NCBI GenBank assembly: GCA_002410555.1
Contig: DHSR01000032.1
Span: 1-64,000, forward strand
DNA length: 64,000 nucleotides
Source of the DNA: Bacteroidales bacterium UBA5281
GTDB lineage: Bacteria > Bacteroidota > Bacteroidia > Bacteroidales > Lentimicrobiaceae
Reading direction: 5' to 3'
The notes beneath the pieces are model-generated. The model saw only the letters and a list, made by a program, of their open reading frames with translations, ran no database searches and had not been told where the DNA came from. Both the position numbers and the translations under genes were made by a program. Below, one piece after another: positions 49,075-57,201 of this stretch. Numbering within the stretch: the first letter of the stretch is position 1; each line of letters begins with the position of its first letter.

Positions 49075-50511
49075 ATGATTTTCAATCCTGAAAAATGCCG
49101 CATACCGGATCAGAGAATGGTTCCATTTATTGATCCGGAGGAAATTTGGGACATCATTAACAACACCAAAGCCGACAAAACCCGTGTGCGTGAAGTAATA
49201 CAGAAATCTCTCGACAAGCAGCGTCTCACTATGGAAGAAACGGCTGTTTTAATTAATGCAGACGATCCTGAATTGATTGAAGCAATTAAAGAAGGCGCAC
49301 GTGAACTTAAAAAGAAGGTTTACGGTAACCGGATTGTACTGTTTGCCCCATTGTATGTAGGTAATAAATGCACGAACAATTGCAAATATTGCGGTTTCCG
49401 TGCATCCAATAAGGAAGCAATTCGTAAAACCCTCAACGATGCCGAACTTGTGCGCGAAGTAGAGGCCCTCGAAGATCATGGACAAAAACGACTGATACTG
49501 GTGTATGGTGAGCATCCGGAATATTCGCCTGAATACATAGCCCATACCGTAGAAACTGTTTATGGTGTAAAAAAAGGCCCGGGTGAGATCCGCCGGGTCA
49601 ACATCAATGCGGCTCCATTGGATATTGAAGGTTTTAGAACGGTAAAAAAGGCCGGAATTGGTACTTATCAGATTTTTCAGGAGACGTATCATCCTGAAGC
49701 ATATAAAACCTATCACCTGGGTGGTAAAAAACGGGACTTCAATTATCGCCTCACAGCTCTTGACCGTGCCCAGGAAGCAGGGATTGATGATGTAGGTATT
49801 GGTGCTCTGTTTGGATTATATGACTGGCGGTATGAAGTACTTGGATTAATCAGGCACACCAACCATTTAGAGGCCTGTTACAATGTAGGTCCGCATACCA
49901 TCTCTTTTCCTAGAATTCAGGATGCCTCAAAACTTGATCTGGGTGAAGATTACACAGTGAATGATGAAGATTTTGCCCGCCTGGTTGCCATTCTGCGTCT
50001 GGCTGTGCCCTATACTGGTATGATACTCACTGCGCGTGAAAACCCCCAATTGCGACATGAAGTAATTCAGTTTGGTGTATCACAAATAGATGGGGGCACC
50101 AAACTTGAGCTTGGTGCATATGCCGATAGTCTGAATGAACAGCAGGACCTGAACAAAGAACAGTTTCAAATCAACGACAACAGGTCGCTAAATGAAATTA
50201 TTGATGAACTGTTTGAGAACGACTACCTGCCTTCATTCTGCACCGCCTGTTACCGCCGGGGTCGCACGGGTGAACATTTTATGGAGTTTTCAGTTCCCGG
50301 CTTCATCAAACGATTTTGTTCACCAAATGCCATGCTTACGCTGGCTGAGTATCTGGAAGACTATGCGCCTGAGGATACCCGCAAGCGTGGCTGGGAAGTA
50401 ATTGATAAAAACCTGAAGGACCTGGAAAAATCACCAGAAAGCAGAAGTAGCAAAGATTTGAAACAGCGGTTGGATCGCGTGCTGGCCGGGGAAAGAGATT
50501 TGTACTATTAA
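49075..50511 (+). CDS. hydG: [FeFe] hydrogenase H-cluster maturase HydG
   Basis: 478-residue radical-SAM tyrosine lyase that makes CO and cyanide for the H cluster. The SAM cluster motif is CTNNCKYC (C99, C103, C106). The C-terminal auxiliary cluster motif starts with CTAC (C389, C392) and is completed by the Cys in KRFCSPNAML, about 22 residues on. The latter distinguishes HydG from ThiH. GEHPEYSPEYI and RVNINAAPLDIEGF are family segments. HydE and HydF, the other maturases, are not in the window and must be encoded elsewhere. TM1266-like genes follow after 20 bp. Confidence 0.96.
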   Translation: MIFNPEKCRIPDQRMVPFIDPEEIWDIINNTKADKTRVREVIQKSLDKQRLTMEETAVLINADDPELIEAIKEGARELKKKVYGNRIVLFAPLYVGNKCTNNCKYCGFRASNKEAIRKTLNDAELVREVEALEDHGQKRLILVYGEHPEYSPEYIAHTVETVYGVKKGPGEIRRVNINAAPLDIEGFRTVKKAGIGTYQIFQETYHPEAYKTYHLGGKKRDFNYRLTALDRAQEAGIDDVGIGALFGLYDWRYEVLGLIRHTNHLEACYNVGPHTISFPRIQDASKLDLGEDYTVNDEDFARLVAILRLAVPYTGMILTARENPQLRHEVIQFGVSQIDGGTKLELGAYADSLNEQQDLNKEQFQINDNRSLNEIIDELFENDYLPSFCTACYRRGRTGEHFMEFSVPGFIKRFCSPNAMLTLAEYLEDYAPEDTRKRGWEVIDKNLKDLEKSPESRSSKDLKQRLDRVLAGERDLYY

Positions 50512-50531
50512 TCAGAAAATGAATTTATAAT

Positions 50532-50789
50532 ATGAAAGAAACACGAATCATCGGCCTGTTGATACGCGACCGGATAAAAGAAGCCGGCAGGTTACAACAA
50601 ACATTGAGCAACTATGCCCACATCATAAACACACGGCTTGGATTTCACGAGCTGAACGAGAACAAATGTAGTCGCAGTGGAGTGATTGTACTTCACCTCA
50701 GCGGGGAACCGGCTCACTGGAAAGAGTTTGAATTGGCCATCAATGCTATCGAAGGAGTTGAAATGCAACAAATCTCATTTAAGTTATAA
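50532..50789 (+). CDS. TM1266-like iron-only hydrogenase system regulator, first copy
   Basis: 85 residues of the small ferredoxin-like (ACT/NikR-C-like) fold family named for Thermotoga TM1266: RIIGLLIRDRIKEAGRLQQTL at the N terminus, INTRLGFHELNENKCSRSGVIVLHL in two parts in the middle, and a final strand. Members sit beside [FeFe] hydrogenase maturation genes; no activity is established. It is followed 3 bp later by a second, diverged copy, suggesting a heterodimer or two functional states. Confidence 0.85.
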   Translation: MKETRIIGLLIRDRIKEAGRLQQTLSNYAHIINTRLGFHELNENKCSRSGVIVLHLSGEPAHWKEFELAINAIEGVEMQQISFKL

Positions 50790-50792
50790 ATC

Positions 50793-51059
50793 ATGACAAA
50801 AGTTAGAATTATCGGATTAAATGTAGGCAATCGTGAAAGTACTGCCCGGTTGGTACAAAAAATACTTACCATGTATGGTTGCTCCATAAGAACCCGATTG
50901 GGGCTTCACGATCCTGCCGGTGAGCAGAGCAGTCAGGGTGGATTGATTTTGCTCGAGCTGATAGGTGAACAAGAGGAATGGAACAGACTGGAGCAGGAAT
51001 TGCAAGAAATTCCTGAACTGGAAATCCAAAAAATGGATTTTAACGGATCACCGGCTTAA
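50793..51059 (+). CDS. TM1266-like iron-only hydrogenase system regulator, second copy
   Basis: 88 residues, a clear paralogue of the preceding gene: RIIGLNVGNRESTARLVQKI, then IRTRLGLHDPAGEQSSQGG and LILLELIGEQEEW. It differs in the loop after RLGxH (D-P-A-G-E-Q against E-L-N-E-N-K) and lacks the Cys of the first copy. It ends the rightward hyd unit and overlaps the convergent T9SS gene by four bases. Confidence 0.83.
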   Translation: MTKVRIIGLNVGNRESTARLVQKILTMYGCSIRTRLGLHDPAGEQSSQGGLILLELIGEQEEWNRLEQELQEIPELEIQKMDFNGSPA

Positions 51060-52342
51060 TTGCGCAGTCCGCGAAGAATGGTTACTGCACCTTTGTAGGA
51101 ATCGTTGCGAAAGTATCCAAAGGTATCCAGTTTATAATAATAAGTTCCCTCGGGCAGATTGCCCCCATCCCAATTATTGCGGTAATTCTCACTGCTGTAT
51201 ACTTTGCGCCCCCAACGGTCGAGAACTACCAGTTCCATACGTATAAACTCCTGATCAATAGGTATATAATTACTTCCACTTGCGCTGCCCCCATCATTTT
51301 TCTTGGCAATTTTGAAAAAATCATTGGTGTTGTCACCATTTGGAGTAAAAACATTGGGTACAAACACTTCTGCTTCCCGTACCGGAATCAATTTAGTAAT
51401 CAGTGTATCACAGCCCTGAGCATTCACAACCCTCAGGTTCACCCTGTAGTTTTCAAGGTCGGGCATGGATGCGGTAGAATACACGTGTAGCGGATTACGC
51501 TCTCGGGAAGGCTCACTGCCATCGCCAAAATCCCACAACCATTCTACGATATCCGGATCTTCGGTAAACGAAAAACGCACCGCAGGATTCTGAATATAAA
51601 CGGTGTCGGGGTTGAGATCAACCTCCACAGTGGTTGAAGGCAGTTGTGAAACGAAATAGTTGGTATCTAAAACACATCCATTGCCATCGGTTATCCGCAG
51701 ATTGTTAATGCCGCTGCAGGCGCCTGATTTAATGCTGTCGAAAACCGAAGGTTCTCCATTCCACAAAAACTCATAAGGTCTGGGACCGCCTGAAACATAC
51801 GCAGCAATATTGGCATCACAGCTACTGGCGCAGGTAGCATCAATCTCATCAATGACTACAAACAATTCAGGCAACAAATTCAACCAGGCATTCTGGTAGG
51901 CAGAGGTTAACCCTTGTCCGCCCGATTGCCGGAAAAAGCTAAGATCCTGGTTCCAGATGAGTTCACCTGAGGCAAATCCAGTCTTAAATCCAAGATCGAA
52001 AAGCTTGGTATTGGTAAAGCTTACAGGAGCCGATGAGCTCCAGCTAAAGCGCATTCCCTCAGGCAAGAGCGTAAATTCATAAAATCCCGTTTTAAGCAAT
52101 GCATTGATCTGACGAAAATCAATGTATACGGCCGTTTGCGGATCAAAATTCAACACCAGCGAGATGGAGTCTACATTTTGCAGGTTGGTAACTGTAACCG
52201 GCAGATACAGCACACTGTTCGGACAAACCGTAGCGCTATCGATGCGCGTGACGTTTTCCTGTGAATAGGAAGTAAAATATCCGGAGAGCAGCAACAGCAG
52301 ACCGGTGATTTTTACAAGAAAAATTAAATTTGATCTATTCAT
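51056..52342 (-). CDS. secreted PKD protein with gliding-motility-type (T9SS type B) tail
   Basis: 428 residues from the ATG at 52342; the 11 upstream in-frame codons are not part of a signal peptide. Signal peptide about 1-26 (LLLLSGYFTSYSQ). An N-terminal cohesin-like beta domain (NSVLYLPVTVTNLQNVDSIS, residues ~40-150) is followed by a SprB-like repeat segment (IDATCASSCDANIAAYVSGG), then a PKD domain (EWLWDFGDGSEPSRERN). The ~95-residue C-terminal domain begins VFVPNVFTPNGDNTNDFF and contains VLDRWGRKVYSS and WDGGNLPEGTYYYKLD, the type B sorting domain. It is probably surface-exposed or part of a matrix. No enzymatic motif. Confidence 0.9.
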   Translation of the reverse strand: MNRSNLIFLVKITGLLLLLSGYFTSYSQENVTRIDSATVCPNSVLYLPVTVTNLQNVDSISLVLNFDPQTAVYIDFRQINALLKTGFYEFTLLPEGMRFSWSSSAPVSFTNTKLFDLGFKTGFASGELIWNQDLSFFRQSGGQGLTSAYQNAWLNLLPELFVVIDEIDATCASSCDANIAAYVSGGPRPYEFLWNGEPSVFDSIKSGACSGINNLRITDGNGCVLDTNYFVSQLPSTTVEVDLNPDTVYIQNPAVRFSFTEDPDIVEWLWDFGDGSEPSRERNPLHVYSTASMPDLENYRVNLRVVNAQGCDTLITKLIPVREAEVFVPNVFTPNGDNTNDFFKIAKKNDGGSASGSNYIPIDQEFIRMELVVLDRWGRKVYSSENYRNNWDGGNLPEGTYYYKLDTFGYFRNDSYKGAVTILRGLRN

Positions 52343-52854
52343 CAGGCTTAAAAACCGCAATATTGAACAATGCACAGTTTGAGCGGGCTAAATTAGTGAT
52401 TTATCTTCATTCATTAAACGAATGAGCATCTAATTTGGTATAAATGTATAAAATCATATTTTCACAGCCATGCATTCAGCCAATCAATCCCACAGCAAGT
52501 GTAGCCTTCTTACTGCATCATTGCCAATACTATGTGTAGCCTGATCTTTTCATACCTGACAGCCGCAAAGTAGTGAAGGCTGGTCTGAGTGGCAATCTTT
52601 TCTTTTTGCTTATTAAAAGTGACCTTATGAACCTGGTATAAAAACTCATTTTTTGTCACTAAGCCACAAACACCTGCCTGCGGGCTTATGCAGGCAGGCA
52701 CAATACCTTACCAAGCTTTAATCGCTGATATACAGAATCTTGTGCAACCTGGCAACTTCGTGTTTTAATGGTAGTTTTTTATACCTTTTCAGACTGGACT
52801 CACCTTATGTTTAAGAACCTGCTAATCCATTTATCCACACGCTACATCACTTAA
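52343..52854. repeat. 500-bp intergenic stretch with a perfect G+C-rich dyad
   Basis: No coding signal on either strand. A perfect 9-bp inverted repeat, CCTGCCTGC / GCAGGCAGG (52673-52681 and 52690-52698), stands out from AT-rich surroundings. Around it are TTGTCACTAAGCCACAAAC on the left and TTGTGCAACCTGGCAACTTC on the right. These resemble the degenerate 'cactaag..acaaag' intergenic repeats I associate with Bacteroidota genomes, so this may be a decayed repeat element. Confidence 0.4.
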
Positions 52855-53229
52855 TCAATAATGCTTTCCGGACAGCATCATTAACGTACAGTCGCTTACC
52901 GTTACAATATCATGTTGCCGGGCAAGTTTTTCAAGTTCAGGATTCCATGTGCCCGGATTAAAAATAATGCGTTCCGGATTCAACCTGATGATATAATCAT
53001 AGTATTGGGGCTGACGGGGTGCGCCAAGGTAAAGTGTGATCGTATGAACTTCAGGCAAAAGAGGTTGTCCTGTTTGTATCTCCACGCCTGCTACCCTGCC
53101 CGGACGAAGGCCAATGGCACTAACCGGCACCTTATGATTCACCAGCTCGCGTATGCAGATATTTGAATAACGTGAGGGGTTAGTACTCGCCCCAAGTACC
53201 AGGGTATGCTTATTAATTTTAGAAGTCAT
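52855..53229 (-). CDS. CoA-binding (Rossmann) domain protein
   Basis: 124 residues, one CoA-binding domain of the succinyl-CoA-synthetase-like type: HTLVLGASTNPSRYSNICIREL at the N terminus, PVSAIGLRPGRVAGVEI, LYLGAPRQPQYYDYIIRLNP and RIIFNPGTWNPELEKLARQHD. Small stand-alone members are widespread and of unknown function, possibly acyl-CoA or nucleotide sensors. It ends the leftward pair with the pyrophosphatase gene; 35 bp separate the two. Confidence 0.82.
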   Translation of the reverse strand: MTSKINKHTLVLGASTNPSRYSNICIRELVNHKVPVSAIGLRPGRVAGVEIQTGQPLLPEVHTITLYLGAPRQPQYYDYIIRLNPERIIFNPGTWNPELEKLARQHDIVTVSDCTLMMLSGKHY

Positions 53230-53264
53230 AATTTACTTTTCGATTCCGCAAACAATTTACAGAC

Positions 53265-53936
53265 CTAAACTTCGGATAAGAGTGTATCCAGATTTTCAAA
53301 CTTCTGACGATAATCTTCAATGGACGCTTCAATAACTTCGTGACATTCCTGAACACCATAAACATGCGTTATTTCGCTGGCCTGCTTTTCGTCAGGCAGA
53401 TCCTTGTAGGTGAGGAAGTAGTGTTTCAATCTTTTCACAACGAGGGGTGGCAATTCGTCAACATCTTTATATTCGCCATATACAGCATCATTGCGCAGGA
53501 CTGCAATAATTTTATCGTCAGCCTGATTTCCGTCGATCATGCGAAATCCCCCAATGGGTATGGCTTGTACGAGAATGTCACCATGCGAGATATTTTTCTC
53601 AGCTAAAATACAAATATCCAAAGGGTCGCCATCCCCAATAATTCCTTCGCGCTCTGTTTTTTTCATGTTATACTCCGCTACCTTTCTACCACAAAGGGTT
53701 TGCGGAAGAAAGCCATATAATGCCGGCAATACATTGGAATACTTTTGAGGGCGGTCGATGCGAAGATAGCCGGAAATTTTATCCACTTCATACTTCACGG
53801 TATCCGTGGTAACCATTTCAACAAAACAGGTAATTACCTGTGGAGATTCAGGGCCCAGTTCAATGCCGTGCCAGGGGTGAGATTTATACCGGAGGCCCAT
53901 TAGGCGTCCAATTGGATCCATTAGTCTGTTAGCCAT
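53265..53936 (-). CDS. ppa: soluble inorganic pyrophosphatase, family I
   Basis: 223 residues. It hydrolyses PPi to two phosphates, pulling biosynthetic reactions forward. Metal-binding residues are in GDGDPLDICIL and MIDGNQADDKIIAVL, and Lys/Arg residues near YEVDKISGYLRIDRP and GFLPQTLCG contact phosphate. It is longer than E. coli Ppa (about 175 aa), with an N-terminal extension (MDPIGRLMGLRYKSHPWHG) and a C-terminal extension as in other Bacteroidota enzymes. It lies divergent from clpB with 254 bp between; no promoter element is certain. Confidence 0.92.
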   Translation of the reverse strand: MANRLMDPIGRLMGLRYKSHPWHGIELGPESPQVITCFVEMVTTDTVKYEVDKISGYLRIDRPQKYSNVLPALYGFLPQTLCGRKVAEYNMKKTEREGIIGDGDPLDICILAEKNISHGDILVQAIPIGGFRMIDGNQADDKIIAVLRNDAVYGEYKDVDELPPLVVKRLKHYFLTYKDLPDEKQASEITHVYGVQECHEVIEASIEDYRQKFENLDTLLSEV

Positions 53937-54190
53937 TATAATATTGATTTTAGGTATTTATATTTTAAAAACCCTGCAAAGGTAATGCTCAAATCAATGC
54001 ACTGCTATGTTTTATTGATTCCGACAGCTTGTCACTTTTATTTTTTTTACTCCTTTGGATGTGTCTATTTGTCTGCAATTTATTGCATTTCCCCGTTTGG
54101 CAAAATAGTTGCAAGTGTCTGAGGTAGAATATAAATGCCAGGTGGCAGGACTTTTTTATTATCCCAAATATAAAAAGAGGAGAACAAAAA

Positions 54191-56779
54191 ATGAACTTAA
54201 ATAATTTTACCATCAAATCGCAGCAGGCTGTTGAGCAGGCTCAACAACTGGCATCCAGCCAGAAGAACCAGTCGATTGAGACCGCACATTTATTGAAAGC
54301 ACTATTGGAGACTGATGACAATGTAACACCGTTTTTATTGGGTAAGTTCAGCGCCAATATTGCCAACATCACCAAAGCTCTTGATGCCCTTATCAATAGC
54401 TTTCCAAAGGTAACCGGCGGGGAGCAATATCTGGGCAATAGTGCCTCGAAAGCGCTTCAAAAAGCCGTGGGTTTTGCCAAAGATATGAATGATGAATTCG
54501 TATCCGTTGAACATTTATTGCTGGCACTGCTGACCAATAATGACCAGGTATCAGATATACTCAAGCATGCCGGTCTAAACGAAAAGGAACTTAAAGACGC
54601 CATTGCTGATTTACGCAAAGGCTCGAATGTGAATACTGCCAGCGCCGATGAAACCTACAATGCACTTAATCGTTATTCACGTAATTTAAATGACCTTGCC
54701 CGAAGCGGCAAGCTCGATCCGGTAATAGGACGCGATGAAGAAATTCGCAGGGTACTTCAGATACTTACCCGCCGTACAAAAAACAACCCCATTCTTATTG
54801 GTGAACCCGGAGTTGGAAAAACTGCCATAGCAGAGGGACTGGCACATCGAATCATTAATGGTGATGTACCCGAAAACCTAAAATCGAAAAAGATTTTTTC
54901 TCTGGATATGGGATCGCTGATTGCCGGGGCAAAATACAAGGGTGAGTTTGAAGAAAGACTCAAGTCTGTGATTAAGGAAGTAATACAATCCGATGGGGAG
55001 GTCGTACTTTTTATTGATGAAATTCACACCCTGGTAGGAGCCGGTGGAGGCGAAGGTGCTATGGATGCTGCCAATATACTGAAACCAGCCCTGGCACGGG
55101 GTGAGCTTCGGGCAATTGGCGCCACTACGTTAAAAGAATACCAAAAATTCTTTGAGAAAGATAAAGCCCTGGAACGCCGGTTTCAGATTGTGGTTATCGA
55201 TGAACCCGATACACTCAGCGCCATATCTATTTTACGGGGTCTTAAAGAGAGATACGAAACCCATCATCAGGTGAGAATTAAGGATGAAGCCATTGTAAGT
55301 GCCGTAGAGTTGTCTCAACGCTATATCACCGATCGGTTTTTGCCTGATAAAGCCATTGATCTGATTGACGAAGCGGCCGCACGGCTTAGGTTGCAGATAA
55401 ACTCTGTACCCGAAGCACTTGATGAGGTGGAACGCCGCATTAAGCAGCTTGAAATAGAGCGTGAAGCCATTAAGCGCGAAGGAGACGATTCCCGTTTGAA
55501 GATGCTCAATCAGGAAGTGGCCAACCTAAGTGATGAACGCAACCGGATAGCTGCCAAATGGAAAGCTGAAAAAGCAGTTGTCGATGGCATTCAGCAAAGC
55601 AAAAAGCAAATCGAACAGTACCGTTTTGAAGCTGAAAAAGCAGAAAGAGATGGGGAGTATGGCAGGGTAGCGGAAATCCGGTACGGATTGATTAAGGAAG
55701 CCGAACACAGGCTGGAAGAACTAAAAAAAGAGCTGAATGAAATGCAATCCTCCTCAGCCCTAATTAAAGAAGAGGTAGGGGCCGAGGAAATTGCCGAGAT
55801 CGTGTCACGCTGGACAGGCATTCCGGTAAGCCGCATGCTACAAAGCGAACGTGAAAAGTTGTTGAATCTGGAACAGAAACTGCACGAGCGGGTAGTAGGT
55901 CAGGATGAAGCCATAGGTGCCATTGCTGATGCCATACGCAGAAGCCGTGCAGGACTGCAGGACAGCCGCCGGCCCATTGGTTCATTTATCTTCCTGGGTA
56001 CTACCGGGGTAGGTAAAACCGAACTGGCAAAAGCATTGGCTGAATTTCTGTTTAACGATGAAAATGCAATGGTGCGTATAGATATGTCAGAGTATCAGGA
56101 AAGACATACTGTATCACGACTTATAGGTGCGCCTCCGGGCTATGTGGGTTACGATGAAGGCGGGCAGCTTACCGAAAAAGTGCGTCGCAGACCATACTCT
56201 GTGGTGCTGCTGGATGAAATTGAAAAAGCGCACCCCGATGTCTTTAACATACTGCTTCAGGTACTTGATGAAGGCCGATTAACTGATAACAAAGGCCGTA
56301 CTGCTGATTTCCGCAATACCATCATTATAATGACTTCCAATATGGGTTCTCAGATTATAAGTGAACACATGAGCAAGCTTACCGATGCAAACCATGATGA
56401 AGTTTTTGAACAAACCCGCCTTGAAGTGATGGAGTTACTGCGAAGGAGTATTCGTCCCGAGTTTCTCAATCGCATTGATGAACTCATTATGTTTAAGCCA
56501 CTTACCCGTGCCGAAATTATGGAAATTGTCGAACTTCAACTTCGCAATCTTACTCAAATGCTGAGTAGAAATGAAATTGCGCTCGAATATACCGAATCTG
56601 CTGTCGAAAAAATCGCCAATGTAGGTTTTGACCCCCAGTATGGGGCCCGACCGGTGAAAAGAGTATTGCAAAGAGAAGTGCTCAACGAATTGTCTAAAAA
56701 GATACTCGCTGACCAGATCAACAGAGCAGTACCCATAGTGCTGGATGCACAAAACAATGAACTTGTTTTTAGAAATTAA
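54191..56779 (+). CDS. clpB: ATP-dependent disaggregase ClpB
   Basis: 862-residue Hsp100 chaperone that resolubilises aggregates with DnaK. The N-terminal Clp_N repeats (residues ~1-145) precede AAA1 (Walker A GEPGVGKTA, Walker B VVLFIDEIHTLVGAGGGEGAMD split by short loops). The middle coiled coil follows (about 400-525, LNQEVANLSDERNRIAAKWK). AAA2 comes next (GTTGVGKTELAKALAEFLF, VVLLDEIEKAHPDVFNILLQ), then the C-terminal D2-small domain. Presence of the long middle domain and absence of a ClpP-binding IGF loop mark it as ClpB, not ClpA/ClpC. A strong ribosome binding site, AGAGGAGA, lies at 54176-54183. No CIRCE element is visible upstream. Confidence 0.97.
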   Translation: MNLNNFTIKSQQAVEQAQQLASSQKNQSIETAHLLKALLETDDNVTPFLLGKFSANIANITKALDALINSFPKVTGGEQYLGNSASKALQKAVGFAKDMNDEFVSVEHLLLALLTNNDQVSDILKHAGLNEKELKDAIADLRKGSNVNTASADETYNALNRYSRNLNDLARSGKLDPVIGRDEEIRRVLQILTRRTKNNPILIGEPGVGKTAIAEGLAHRIINGDVPENLKSKKIFSLDMGSLIAGAKYKGEFEERLKSVIKEVIQSDGEVVLFIDEIHTLVGAGGGEGAMDAANILKPALARGELRAIGATTLKEYQKFFEKDKALERRFQIVVIDEPDTLSAISILRGLKERYETHHQVRIKDEAIVSAVELSQRYITDRFLPDKAIDLIDEAAARLRLQINSVPEALDEVERRIKQLEIEREAIKREGDDSRLKMLNQEVANLSDERNRIAAKWKAEKAVVDGIQQSKKQIEQYRFEAEKAERDGEYGRVAEIRYGLIKEAEHRLEELKKELNEMQSSSALIKEEVGAEEIAEIVSRWTGIPVSRMLQSEREKLLNLEQKLHERVVGQDEAIGAIADAIRRSRAGLQDSRRPIGSFIFLGTTGVGKTELAKALAEFLFNDENAMVRIDMSEYQERHTVSRLIGAPPGYVGYDEGGQLTEKVRRRPYSVVLLDEIEKAHPDVFNILLQVLDEGRLTDNKGRTADFRNTIIIMTSNMGSQIISEHMSKLTDANHDEVFEQTRLEVMELLRRSIRPEFLNRIDELIMFKPLTRAEIMEIVELQLRNLTQMLSRNEIALEYTESAVEKIANVGFDPQYGARPVKRVLQREVLNELSKKILADQINRAVPIVLDAQNNELVFRN

Positions 56780-56813
56780 ATAATTTAAAGCACAGGAATT
56801 TAAGGCTAAGAAT

Positions 56814-57026
56814 CAATTGAGCCCGTATAAACTTTAGGGATTCATCGCTTCGCTCTGAATGACAGAATATTACATATTTTTTAGAGATTGGAGGTGGGAG
56901 GAAGTTGCGCTTCCTCCCACCCCCAATCCCCCTTATAACTAAAAGCTATATATTACTGTCATTCAGAACGAAATGCAGTGAAGTGATGAATTTTTGCCAT
57001 GAAAATGATTTTAATCGGTCTCTAAT
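56814..57026. mobile_element. MITE-like palindromic element, copy C, with 10-bp flanking repeats
   Basis: A 213-bp non-coding element flanked by the perfect direct repeat GGCTAAGAAT (56804-56813 and 57027-57036), which looks like a target-site duplication. Terminal inverted repeats are ATTGAGCCCGTATAAA (left) and, on the complementary strand, ATTAGAGACCGATTAAAA (right). The central stem has 19-bp arms with one mismatch (56886-56904, 56910-56928). Outer arms (56841-56865, 56956-56990) contain TCTGAATGACAG and its complement. It is the best-preserved copy. It carries no gene, so it would need a transposase in trans. Confidence 0.78.
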
Positions 57027-57031
57027 GGCTA

Positions 57032-57059
57032 AGAATTTAAATTGTGCTGCTTAAATTCT
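57032..57059. terminator. possible hairpin between copy C and dnaX
   Basis: Arms AGAATTTAA and TTAAATTCT (9 bp, perfect) with a ten-base loop. No T tract follows, so it is at most a weak terminator. The remaining 57060-57201 shows nothing more than an isolated AGACCAATTAAAATC at about 57141, similar to the element's terminal repeat and perhaps a remnant. Confidence 0.35.
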
Positions 57060-57201
57060 GTTGCGCCAGCTAAAATGGATGTTTCGAAAAGCAAAAATGA
57101 GGGATGAGTTTTCGCGAATATCTCTCCTTTATCTTATATAAGACCAATTAAAATCTGACTTTTTTTCGATACGCAGGGCAGGTTTGAATGAGTTCTAAAG
57201 T

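Noticed and set aside
49075..50511. Alternative identity as ThiH (thiamine tyrosine lyase)
   Set aside because: The C-terminal CTAC...C auxiliary cluster motif and the neighbouring hydrogenase genes are diagnostic of HydG; no thiamine genes are nearby.
52510..52701. A 63-codon open frame on the minus strand in the gap before the CoA-binding gene
   Set aside because: It lies across the G+C-rich dyad and degenerate repeat sequence, has no family resemblance and no promoter signals.
56780..57201. CRISPR-like or tandem repeat array after clpB
   Set aside because: The repeats are inverted arms of a single palindromic element, not spaced direct repeats.
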